From Phytophthora hibernalis (lineage: Eukaryota > Oomycota > Peronosporomycetes > Peronosporales > Peronosporaceae): 64,000 nt of DNA. The DNA lies in the NCBI GenBank assembly GCA_012656075.1, contig JAAKBF010000393.1, positions 147,966 to 211,965 of the forward strand, given 5' to 3'. The position numbers and the translations under genes are program-made. Positions 45,451 to 55,184 of the stretch are shown one piece after another. The notes under the pieces were generated by a model. It was not told the DNA's origin and made no database searches. It saw nothing but the letters and a program-made list of their open reading frames with translations. The first letter of the stretch is position 1. The number at the start of each line of letters is the position of its first letter.

Positions 45451-46574
45451 AGCTGCCATCACATTGACGTAGCCACTGTGATCCGATTCCTCTTTCTCAA
45501 CCCCTTTCTCTCTTTAACCTCAACAAATGTATGAACTTGACAGACATCGATCATTTGTCTAGCTTTTGGGCGTGCTTTACACGCATGTACCGGTATTATA
45601 CCAGTACCGTATTTTTTTCGAGGTCCTAGGCGACGTTTAGTCCTTGGCATTTATCCAATAAAAGCGCTCAAATTTTGGAAATATACATAAAGTAAAAATT
45701 AGGACAAGACATGCTATGTAGTACAAATCATGTTGGTCGGTTGTTGCCAAGGACTTCAAAAATACGGTACATGTACAGTACTCTTTTCATGTTGAAGTGT
45801 TTGGGATCCAACATTTGTCGTACGTCTCGAGTGCAGACTCTCAACGTAAAAACGTTTTATCGCTCGGGATGTAACGCGGCAAAGTGCCGATCAAATGGAG
45901 AAACTAATCTATACAAGTAGATTCAAGCCGAAAATAATACTATACCAACATACTCTAAGCTTATTAATACTACGTAGTACATGTTTTTTGTTGTAGGGTA
46001 GAGTCAAGGTTCGAGAAGTTGCGCAGCACATGCGGGAGTGAAGGTAAGCTTAACATTAACGGTATCGGACGCAACACAGAAGGTATTAATAAAACGACAG
46101 CACCGTTGCCCGAGCACGCAGATCCTCTGGTGGCGAAGCGCGGTCTGGAAACCATTAAATTGTACTATGACATTGCTTGGCTTGCGGAGCCGGAATTCGT
46201 TGCTTTAAATTAAGCCTTCATCGGTGGTCACGGGATCTGATAAGGCAAGGTCATCGCCCATGATGGATTCAGAATGGTTTCCTTCGCCCTGGTGGTCTTG
46301 TTCGATCTACAGTCTCTGCAATCTACGTACCGGTACGTTTTGCCACTGAATCTACTTGGACATGTATAGAGTTAATTGCTCCTTGTCTAGAATCAGCTGG
46401 TGGCTAGAGACACGGTGTAGGCAAAGCTTCGGGCTCTGCAAACCGACTGACTATCGCCGGCACATCCCTGCCAACAGCATTTCGAGCCTAAACACAGGTA
46501 CATACATGTATCGTTCGGCCCATTTCAGATTCCTCCACCGCAATCTCAACACCGAAAGCAGTGCTATTAATAAT
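45451..46574. other. Spacer without recognisable gene
   Basis: No convincing frame. It contains TACCGGTA at 45588 and 46328 and TACATGTA at 45768 and 46503, some within runs of several TA-bounded short palindromes. Confidence 0.55.
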
Positions 46575-46781
46575 ATGGTTCGTCTTCTCGCCTTCGCCTC
46601 ACTGCTCGTGGTCGCCATCGTGAGCTTCTCGCCGGTCGCTGCCTCCATCCCCGACCCCATGACTTTCGTCACTGCTGCCACCAACGTTGCCATGGACACT
46701 TCCAGTGGAGCAGGCGACAAGGTGGCGGACGCCGCTACGCGCAACACTGGCAGCAACAGTCAGATCCAGAAGAAATATTAA
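46575..46781 (+). CDS. Short secreted protein, relative of the 40641 gene, probably truncated
   Basis: The frame encodes a signal peptide (MVRLLAFASLLVVAIVSFSPVAA) and then SIPDPMTFVTAATNVAMDTSS, matching the IPDP start and Ala/Thr-rich style of the protein at 40641. It ends after 68 residues with NSQIQKKY and lacks the hydrophobic GPI-type tail. It may be a truncated copy or a small secreted protein in its own right. A longer in-frame start upstream would hide the signal peptide and is unlikely. Confidence 0.55.
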   Translation: MVRLLAFASLLVVAIVSFSPVAASIPDPMTFVTAATNVAMDTSSGAGDKVADAATRNTGSNSQIQKKY

Positions 46782-46997
46782 GTGAGACCAAGACCCCCCT
46801 TCAAGTACGTCCAACCGTTAAGTGAGACTTTCGAAAGAGACGACGAACAAACGTGGGACCCTTCATGACCAAGGAAGAGACGCGACGCTGACGAACGAGT
46901 CCACCTTGGTATTCAATTCTTTTTGTTTGTAACTAGATTTAAGCGACACAATGCATGTGAGGAGTTGTGTTTCAAGCATGTTGATAAGCTTTGGTCT

Positions 46998-49422
46998 TCA
47001 TTTCCGCGAAAAGAAGTCCTGCATCGTCTTCTGGTGTAATTCCTTTGTTGTCTTTGGCTTCTTCTTTAAACCCTCGGAGATTCCTTCGGCTTGCTCTTCG
47101 TCCTGAGGAGGAATTATCGATGACTTTTCCTTTGACGACGGGATGGCGTGCGGCGAACTTTCAGGCTGCTGTAGCTTCTGTTTGACCTTGGGTTCTTGTT
47201 GCTGTTCGTCTGGAAGGTGGAGTGCTCCCAACGCTCGTTCCAGTGAGAGCGAGGCATGGGTCAACACACCCAGGTCTTTTCTCATCCCACGGCCGACGCT
47301 AGCTTCGTCAAAAGAAAACCCATCAACCACTGCGTCAGCCCTGCGCCATGGCGGTCCCATTCACGTCCTTTTGGGCTTGTCGCAAGCGTTATCAACGGCT
47401 CGACCTTGGTTAGTAGATCCAAATCTTGCTCAAACAGAACGTAGACCAACTCGCGCCGACGAAGCGAAGCTGCAAGCCACTGAATCAGAAATTTCAGTTC
47501 GCGATCACCTCTGAAGACACCACAGCCCCAATTTCCTGTGGCTATAGGCCAGGAGAGCTCGCCATTGCGAGCGTCGGGGTAGGCAAAACCGGCGTACGCC
47601 TTCACAAGATCGCGCCACACGTGCCCACGCGTATACTGTCGTTCCACCCGTGTCGAGCCATAGTCTGTTGCGTCAATACCCACAATAACACACTCCCGAC
47701 GTAGGCGTCCATCAGGTAGAGATACCCACTCCGTCATGTCATCGAAGTTACCACCATACATAAATGACCCGCCATATCCTTGATACGTGCTGTAGCGCTC
47801 TGTTCCATGAATTACAAAAGCTTCGTGAGGTTCTAGCTTGGCGAACACGAGACACGACACAAGCAACTCGGGCGATAACATAAAGCGAATTTCTTCCTGA
47901 ACGCAGCCAGAATTGAGAACACCGCCACCAGCGAACTTGTTAGCAAAATCAATTTGCACATGCTTGTCCAGGTCTTCGATCAAAGTGTCAGACACACATC
48001 GTGCAGGAAACAGTCGTGGGTGGGGTGCGCCTCCATCAGTTTGAGCTTCATGAGAATTATTAATAGCAGGATTGTCCGTTCCCAAAATGTCGAGCAGCTC
48101 GTGAGTAGTTTGCTCCATGCTAATACGATCTTGTACCAGTGGTAATTGCACACCAACACGTGTGAAATCAATGACCTCTGCCGATAAAGCACCACGATCT
48201 GAGATCGCGCGCGGGACAACGCGCAAGAAGTACTGCAAGAGGCAGCGAATCTTCTGGCCCTTCAGCACAACCATGCGGCTCATGTTGCCAGGCGCTGAAA
48301 ACATCCGAACGGCCGTGAAGTAAGGAAAGTGGATGATATCATCGTCGCTGCCACGACGTCCCGCTTTTTTGCACTGTGAGCCGAGATCAGGCTGAACACT
48401 TTTAATAATGTCCTGGTCAGGGAAGATACCGAAGAAGCAGCCACACACCAGCGTCAGCACCTCGATCTTTGTAAAGCGATGGCTCTGTGTCTCCACACGA
48501 GCCTGTCTGCCAGTCTTTTGTCCTTGCTCAGTGTTGGCAAAGTTAGAGTCCACCTCATCACCAACTTCCAGCGGTGTCAATAGCGGTGGCGGCGAAGCGA
48601 ACATTTCCGGCATGGCCAACACCAGCCGCACCATCTCCGGCAACACGTCCTTGAAGAATGTGGTCTGCTCCTCCAGCGTCAGCAACTATTACAACAACAG
48701 GCATGTTAGCACCCCACAACAAACAACCTCCCATGAAAAAACCTCCACGAACCTCGTTCAGTGCGAACTCCAGACTATTAAATCTGCGTCGCGGATCTGA
48801 CAGCGTCATCCTGTCACAGCAGCAACCATAGCACCACAAATCACTCTCTGACCCAGGCTCTACACTCTCTTAGCAGCGTACAGTTGCAGTCTGGCCGCGA
48901 GGTCCTGGGCGGTGTGAATGGGCTGCGCCAAGAATGCTGCAAAGTACGGCCAGAGCGGTACTTGTCCTCGAAAGAGGAAGTTGGGTGAGCAGGGCAGCCT
49001 CGTCCTGTGTCCTGAAAGTCCTGCAGGATCCTGCATCGTGACGTCTCCGTCCTTGTCCACTTGGTTATGCGTCTGCCAGGCGTCCTGGAATCCTGCAGGA
49101 TACTGCAACCACAGGTCACTGGGCCTGTCTGGGGGTTGGAAGAACGGGTGACTGTCAGGACTCAGCCAACGCCCGAGTCGCAGCGTCTCGTGCAGCCAGA
49201 AACGCGTCACAGGACGCAGCAGGACGGTGGAGCCTGCAGGACGCGGCTGACAGTCCGCCCAGTAGCTCGTGATCACGTAAACGACGTCAGGTTTCGCTCG
49301 TCCGCAGCGTCGAACAGTGCGCCATTGTGCAGCAGCAGCAGAGACGCCAGTTCCAGACGCTCCGGTGTCGACACGCAGTGGAAGGCGAAGCTCGCGCCGT
49401 CTAAGGAGAAGGCGCGCGACAT
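46998..49422 (-). CDS. PARG: Poly(ADP-ribose) glycohydrolase with N-terminal BRCT domain and C-terminal PIP box
   Basis: Exon 1 starts at 49422 (MSRAFSLDGASFAFHCV) and encodes a BRCT-like domain ending TSYWADCQ...LRPVTRFWLHETLRLGRWLSP...HPFFQP. A PARG helical region follows. Two introns fit: 48863-48811 (53 nt, giving KRV-MTLSDPRRRF) and 48752-48686 (67 nt, giving FALNE-LLTLEEQ). The catalytic macrodomain shows the PARG signature GGGVLNSGCVQEEIRF (about 47880-47927) and GYGGSFMYGGNF. The enzyme cleaves ribose-ribose bonds of poly(ADP-ribose). A disordered tail ends in QKTMQDFFSRK, a canonical PIP box for PCNA binding. One-base frame changes occur at 49291-49294 (GTTT run) and near 47320. Nuclear DNA repair and replication is the likely setting. 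Confidence 0.85.
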
Positions 49423-49548
49423 GGGATCAGCAAATGGAGAAATGCAATTCCGAAGAAAGGTAAGGTCAGTAATGTAATTACATGTCTATGCCGAAATATC
49501 GAGTTTTGTAGGTGCAAATGTGAATATTTTATCAACTTGAACCCAGTA

Positions 49549-50206
49549 CCGTATAATACTTCTTTGATCCGACAACATCTTATATCCGACAACGCCCAGC
49601 AGCCAATTAAATCACACTAGTGAAAACTGCTTCTTTTATCCGACTGTACCGCTAGTGTACCAATATTACGGCTGTCACCACCATTCACTGCACTCTTGCA
49701 AGTGCACAACTTGCTCCATGACCAGGAAGGCCGTCACCGTCCCAATTAGATGCTGCCGCTTTTTGGCAACACGATCGATGCGATGTTCTACCAAAAGGAG
49801 CGGTTGTGGAGCTGGATAGCGGAGCAGAGCAACCTTAGTGACGGCAAACCCTGGGTTCTCATCATAATTGGCCGCCCCTGGGGGAAAGGAGCACTTGTAA
49901 GGCAGCTCAAGCTCCGCACCGAACCCTGCCGGACTGTGCTATTAATAGCAATTATTAATATCAACGATTCCAAAGCCAAGAACAACATGTCAGCAATGTT
50001 AGCGAAGTTCTACATGGGGCTTGTGGGATGGGCATGTACCCCTTCCCTCCAGAACGCGATTATGCCAACCAATTTTCATTTTGACGAGTTTTTCTATAAA
50101 ACAGATTTTTGACAATCATATCGTACGAAGATTGCAATCTTGCCAACGCTCACTTGCCCTACACCTATTCGAAGATTTGGTGTCGGATCAAAGAAGTATT
50201 TTACGG
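49549..50206 (+). mobile_element. Non-autonomous TA-flanked DNA transposon (MITE), copy 1
   Basis: The 658-bp element begins CCGTATAATACTTCTTTGAT and ends with the inverted equivalent ...AAGAAGTATTTTACGG, about 26-bp terminal inverted repeats with one mismatch, flanked by TA on both sides (49547-49548 and 50207-50208). TA flanks and this size fit a Tc1/mariner-pogo superfamily MITE. Inside, TCCGAC motifs recur near the ends. No transposase is encoded. A second copy lies inverted at 58170-58831. Confidence 0.9.
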
Positions 50207-50311
50207 TATGTTGCTAAACGTGTAAATAGAAGCACAGAGTGCTGGTAAAGTCCGAACCCATCATGTGTGGTGTGGCACACACTACCGTCAAAGCCGGCAC
50301 AGCGTCACCCC

Positions 50312-51634
50312 ATGGACATGGAACTTCTGGAGGCACCGCTGAACTCCGCGCCGCTGTGGACGGAGGACGAGGTTGCGTTCGTGTCTGCGCTGCTGTCGGA
50401 CGCGCCCGACGCGCTCAGTGACGAGCAGCCGTCACCCGCCGGCTCCTCCATCGACGACAAGGAGCTGGAAAACGTTTCCCAACGCCACAAAAACGTCCGG
50501 AAGAAGCCGTCGACCGAGGAGTGCGCCGAAGCGAGACGCGCGAGTCATCGGGAGACCATGCGACGGTCCAGACAGCGCTTCCGAGACCAAATTGCGGCCA
50601 TGATGCGGACGGTGCAGGAGCTGGAGCTTGTGAGGGCGCAGGCTCTGGAGCAGCAGCCGTCGGGACTGCAGAGCCAAGTGTCGCACCTGGAGAAGCAGAG
50701 ACAGCAGCTGCTGGACGAGAACGACGCGCTCCACGCGCAACTCGTGGACTCGTTGCTGGCCATCACGAGAGCTCATCCAGACAACTTCGAGCACGACAAA
50801 GTGCAGCGGAGAGTTGCGGGGGACGCAGCAGCGAGTGACACGGGGGCCGATTTCTACGTCATGAACACGGCAAACGCCGCCGTGGTGAAGAGAGATCCCG
50901 TGACGCTGTGCGACTTTGTCACGTGGGACGTTGGCACTATTGGCTACTGTCTGCAGCTCGTGAGAGACGCCACCAGTGAAATTGCAAACTTCTACTCGAC
51001 GGTGGCGAGCGCCAAACAGCAGCAGGTAACTGGAGATATGATGGGGTGGAGACAGCAGCGCCGCGCGTTGGTTAAAGACGACACGTGTGTGGAGTTTGCA
51101 TTTGACAAGACGTTCGTGGGGTACTCAGCGGGGCAGTTGTTTCACAAGACGTGGGCATTCTGCCGTAACCAGAGGGCGTTTGCAGCGCTATTGGAGCCCG
51201 TGGTGCATGCATTGCAACTTGAAGTGCTGCACCAGATCAACGACGACATTGTTGTGGTGCGTCGCATGCAACAAGAGTTGAGTCCGGAAGGTGAAAAACA
51301 GAAGCCAACCAAGTACCGCAGCATTTATTTGCTGTATCGCATGACATCGCCTGCAGGGTTGTTCGTGGTGCTGCAGTCGGTGAACCCGTCGTTCACACGG
51401 CGGTGCGGTTGTGCCAACAACCTCTGGTTCGAGTCGTTCCTGTGGTTTAGCTTCTCGGACGATGCTAAAGCCAACAATGAGGCTGTTTGCCGCGTTCGAT
51501 TTGGCGGATCTTTGGACGGACACTCTTCTGACTTTGCACGCCGCTGGCAGCGCGAGATTTTCTTTATGCTGCTGCGCTGGGAAACGCAGAACGTCGCACC
51601 AGTTGTGCTTCTACCTCAATCGGATGGGGCTTGA
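50312..51634 (+). CDS. bZIP-like transcription factor with large C-terminal domain
   Basis: The start at 50312 (MDMELLEAP) is chosen because the upstream Met lies within 10 bp-scale MITE-proximal sequence and adds only unlikely residues. A basic region, RRASHRETMRRSRQRFRDQI, is followed by leucine/hydrophobic heptads (VQELELVRAQALEQ, LEKQRQQLLDENDALHAQL). The Asn normally found in bZIP basic regions is not present at its usual place. Oomycetes are known to have bZIPs with changes at that residue. The C-terminal 280 residues form a globular domain (WDVGTIGYCLQLVRD, YRSIYLLYRMTSPAGLFVVL, FFMLLRWETQNVAPVVLL), of a kind also seen in the gene at 53530. The frame is intact, so it is probably a working regulator. 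Confidence 0.8.
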   Translation: MDMELLEAPLNSAPLWTEDEVAFVSALLSDAPDALSDEQPSPAGSSIDDKELENVSQRHKNVRKKPSTEECAEARRASHRETMRRSRQRFRDQIAAMMRTVQELELVRAQALEQQPSGLQSQVSHLEKQRQQLLDENDALHAQLVDSLLAITRAHPDNFEHDKVQRRVAGDAAASDTGADFYVMNTANAAVVKRDPVTLCDFVTWDVGTIGYCLQLVRDATSEIANFYSTVASAKQQQVTGDMMGWRQQRRALVKDDTCVEFAFDKTFVGYSAGQLFHKTWAFCRNQRAFAALLEPVVHALQLEVLHQINDDIVVVRRMQQELSPEGEKQKPTKYRSIYLLYRMTSPAGLFVVLQSVNPSFTRRCGCANNLWFESFLWFSFSDDAKANNEAVCRVRFGGSLDGHSSDFARRWQREIFFMLLRWETQNVAPVVLLPQSDGA

Positions 51635-52063
51635 AGACGGTTATGATCTAAATTGTTTTGATAAACAATTGGCACTCGTCTTGAATGCATCGAGCGCGCC
51701 ACATTCATAAACAGATATTGCAGGCTTTGCTGAGCTACCCAAAGCGTGCGACGGCCTTGAAGTGAAGCATAACCCCTGTTGCAGCTGCGTTAATCAACCT
51801 GAAGTGGATCACTCCTGTCGTCAATCACAGCCCCTCTACTTCAGCAGCGGTGGATCAGTTTGGTTAACGATTTATCACGCAGCAACTTCCCGCCAAAGCC
51901 AAATTGAGTTTCACCACCAGCAGGCCTTCAATGCGGAAGGCAATGCAAGCGACCTAGACGTCAGCCTACCGGTAGTGTTATATCCTACATGGTCCCCGCA
52001 CAAACTGGACTCGTGGGGGCAATGTTTCCGAACTTACGCACTCCAGTAACAATGCATGTTTGC
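51635..52063. other. Spacer between bZIP-like genes
   Basis: Downstream of the plus-strand bZIP gene. A 95-codon frame (51762-52049) has no support. TACCGGTA is at 51967. Confidence 0.6.
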
Positions 52064-53408
52064 CTACAGCAAATGATTCCGGAGGAAAATGAGCCCCTGG
52101 GGTCGTGAGAAAACCAAGTCCTCGAACTTACACGAGTTGGCACCACCAAACTCTGTCATGGTCGCGACGTCCTGCTTGAACAATTCAGCAGGAGAGACTC
52201 GAATCCAATAGAAGAATTCCCACCAAAGCTCGTCGTCTTCCAGCATTCGATCAGCAGATCCAGCGCCTTGAGTCCCAGAGTTTGAGACCATCGTCGCACT
52301 TGACTCGGAACAGCACGTACTGTGTACGAAGGACGAGGGGCCTACCGCTGTTGTTGGTGTGCGATTGGTCTTTCGTGCGCCGGTCGACGATTAGGATATC
52401 GTTCGTGATTGTCTGAAGCACCGTGATGTGAGTCCGAAGATGCGAGGGCCCCAGCCACTTGAGGTTCTCGCTGACTGTCTGCAATTGCCACGTTCGGTTC
52501 ATGAGCTGCTGAGGCGTGACATTCCGCAGCGTCTTCTTCACGCCGAAAGCGACGACTTTGCCTAGACGTTCTGAGTACTATCTCCAGCCAAGTAACGTGG
52601 GGCGATTGTGGAAACGCTTTTCGCTCGCGTACAGCAGTCGAGCTTTTTGAATCTGCTCCAAGGCCTGCTGCACGCACGACATGCCTTCTTCGTGCGAGAG
52701 CTCCACGCGGCTTTTGCTGGCGAATCTTGACAGCCGATAGCGGAGACAGTTGTTGAACAAGTCTCGCCTCGCCAATTCCTGGACCATGACCATTGTGGTG
52801 TTCTGCCTCCGAAACTCTTCGATCTCGGCCGCAAGCTGCACGTAGTCATCACGCGTGACTGGTCGATGATGACGAGTATAACGACGATGACACGGACACA
52901 ACTACGTGTAGATTGAGCCAGGACGGTGATCGACCCTCGCGCGCACCGATGTGTCGTATCACTTGCTGCATCTGTAGCTCGAGAGCTGCCAGCGTCTTGC
53001 ACATTTTCTCCATCATCTCCTGTTCGCACGATCCATGCGTGAGCTTCAAACTCATCGTGACATACAGCAGCAACACCAACACTAGAATATCGAGCTCGCA
53101 ACGATGCGTTTTCGCTCGCGTTCATTGCGCCGGCACTTCTCGAGTTGATCGGCGGAGAGCTCCACCTCCACCGACGTGTCGGATGGGGCCAACAGAAACT
53201 TCAGGGAAGCATAGGTTGGCAGTGGCTTCTCCTTCTTTGCCTCCGTCTTGACAATGATCCCCGTGAAAGACTCCGCTGGTACCTCAGAATCGCTTGAGCG
53301 AGAATACATCTCTTGTCGACTCGGCGACATGAACACTACAAGGCTGATCGGGGTTGGCCACTCCTGCACCCAAACGAGCGTTGAACGATTACAAGCTGCC
53401 GCAGACAC
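52064..53408 (-). pseudogene. Decayed copy of the bZIP-like gene at 53530-54861
   Basis: Pieces in several frames follow the same order as the neighbouring gene. They are the basic region CRRNERERKRIVAS (about 53100), the segment RDDYVQLAAEIEEFRRQN, LSHEEGMSCVQQALEQIQKARLLYAS (compare LTREEGLSCVRQTLQLINNARFLYAS), VKKTLRNVTPQQLMNRTWQL (compare VKKALPNVTPAQLMAATWRI), then DDELWWEFFYWIR and TEFGGANS. Several frame changes and stops separate them and the C-terminus ends early. It is a tandem duplicate on the same strand that has died. Confidence 0.85.
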
Positions 53409-53529
53409 GCAATGTATGATCTCTAAGATGCGTTGACAGCAAGTAGTTCAACATGGACAATGTGCTTGATTTGCATACTTGGCGCCTCCCAGTGGAGACA
53501 ATCACTACATCGCTTCAACGCATCGACTT

Positions 53530-54861
53530 TTAAAACTTGAGCAGCGTGGGCGCCACGGCCAACGTCTCCCAGCGGATGGCGAGGAACACGAGCTCGCCGA
53601 GCCACGCCTGGGCGATCTCGTCGCGCGAATACGTGTTGGAGCCGCCGAACTCGGTCACCGTCCTGTGCTCGTCGTTGCCGCCGCTGGAGCGGACGCTGCC
53701 GTCGGGCAGAAAGCGGATCCAATAGAAGATGTCGCACCACAGCTCGTCGTCGCGCAGCAGCTTCTTGACCAGCGGCAGGTTGATGGTTTTCATGGCCAGC
53801 GTCTGACTGCCGTCGGCGTCGGCCACGCGGAACAACACGTACACGGTGCGTAGTGCCAGCTTCTTGCCCATGACGCCCGACCGCGCGCTGTCCTCACTGC
53901 GGCGGTCAATCACTAGGAGGTCGTCCGAGAGCTTCTGCAACGGACGGATGTGCGTGTTGACCGTGGCCGGAATGAGCTTCTTGACGTTGCGGCTGTCCGT
54001 GAGAATGCGCCACGTTGCGGCCATGAGCTGCGCCGGCGTCACGTTGGGCAGCGCCTTTTTCACCGAGAAGGTGATGCTCGAGCCCTGGCGCAGCGTGTAC
54101 TGCTCCCAGCCGAGGAACGTGGAGCGGTTGTGGTACGTGGCGTCGCTCGCGTACAGGAAGCGCGCGTTGTTGATGAGCTGCAGCGTCTGGCGCACGCAGC
54201 TGAGTCCTTCCTCGCGCGTGAGCGGCGTGAAGCGCACACTGCTGTCTCCGTTGAACGGGCGGGGGCCTGATCCGAGGGGCGGTCGACTCTTGCTCTTGTT
54301 GCTCTTACCTGCACCCGAGTCGCTGCCGCTGTTGGTGTCGCTGTCGGTCTCATCGTTCGAGAACTCGAGCAGCAGGTTCTGCATGTAGTCGGTGGCCACG
54401 TCACGTGCGCGCAGCTGCTGGGTCATGACAGCGTTCTGACGTCGGAACTCCTCGATCTCATTGGCAAGACGCACGAAGTTCTCGCGTTTGATGGGCGTGG
54501 CTGGTGACGGGTACACGGAGGACGTTGTGGAGGTGGGCGAGCGGAACTCGTGGGGCTGAGGCGAGTCCGGCGTAGCGGAGACGTCGTTGGTGTCACTGTT
54601 TCCGCCGTCGGAGCGCTGCACGAGTCGATGCTTGCGCGCCTCCAGCTCCTTGACCTGCTGGCGCATGCCCTGCATGGACTGGCGCTTGGCGAGGCTGCGC
54701 TGGCGGTCGCGCTCATTGCGCTGCAGCTTCTTGGCGGTTGAAGTGGCCATCTGATTCGGCGACGGGTTCTCGGTGTCGATGTCCGGTGCAGGGTCGGGCC
54801 CGAGGAAGTAGGCGGCCATGGCTCGCAGCTCCGGGTCGGTGTCGATACCGGTGCTGCTCAT
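53530..54861 (-). CDS. bZIP-like transcription factor with conserved C-terminal domain
   Basis: The start at 54861 (MSSTGIDTDPELRAM) is preferred to a Met 22 codons upstream. The basic stretch KKLQRNERDRQRSLAKRQSM leads into MRQQVKELEARKHRLV, a short zipper; the usual N-x7-R pattern is altered. A second helix, ENFVRLANEIEEFRRQNAVM, follows a Ser/Pro-rich linker. The C-terminal half (LTREEGLSCVRQTLQLINNA, WEQYTLRQGSSITFSVKKAL, LRTVYVLFRVADADG, ELWCDIFYWIRFLPDG, FLAIRWETLAVAP) is a folded domain shared in outline with the protein at 50312, perhaps a START- or PAS-like sensor. No frame break is seen. Likely a nuclear regulator, and the source of the dead copy next to it. Confidence 0.8.
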   Translation of the reverse strand: MSSTGIDTDPELRAMAAYFLGPDPAPDIDTENPSPNQMATSTAKKLQRNERDRQRSLAKRQSMQGMRQQVKELEARKHRLVQRSDGGNSDTNDVSATPDSPQPHEFRSPTSTTSSVYPSPATPIKRENFVRLANEIEEFRRQNAVMTQQLRARDVATDYMQNLLLEFSNDETDSDTNSGSDSGAGKSNKSKSRPPLGSGPRPFNGDSSVRFTPLTREEGLSCVRQTLQLINNARFLYASDATYHNRSTFLGWEQYTLRQGSSITFSVKKALPNVTPAQLMAATWRILTDSRNVKKLIPATVNTHIRPLQKLSDDLLVIDRRSEDSARSGVMGKKLALRTVYVLFRVADADGSQTLAMKTINLPLVKKLLRDDELWCDIFYWIRFLPDGSVRSSGGNDEHRTVTEFGGSNTYSRDEIAQAWLGELVFLAIRWETLAVAPTLLKF

Positions 54862-55184
54862 GGTGCTGAATAAATGTGATGACCGTCGTGCGGAGCGTGC
54901 CCCCATTTTGGATGAGGTAATCACCAAATTAGAAACACAGTCTCAGACGGCTTATGAGTGGCTGAAATCGGGGTTTGAGGCGGCTCGTGAGTGGCCGAAA
55001 TCGCACGGGGTCAGGAAGCCGACGGAAGAGGAAATTTAATGTCTTCACAATGGTGTCTACCGTGAAGACAACTCATCGATGATGAAGACCGGGAGAGGCG
55101 GCGCGGATAACGTGAAAGCGTTATATTTTTCACACAGCAATGCAACAGCACACCAAATATTTACGCGATTTAAAAAAGTCTTCA
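54862..55184. other. Spacer between two bZIP-like genes
   Basis: Upstream region of the 53530-54861 gene and 3' end of the next one. A tandem-like pair CGAGTGGCCGAAATCG / TGAGTGGCTGAAATCG lies at 54950-55000. No gene is recognised. Confidence 0.6.
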
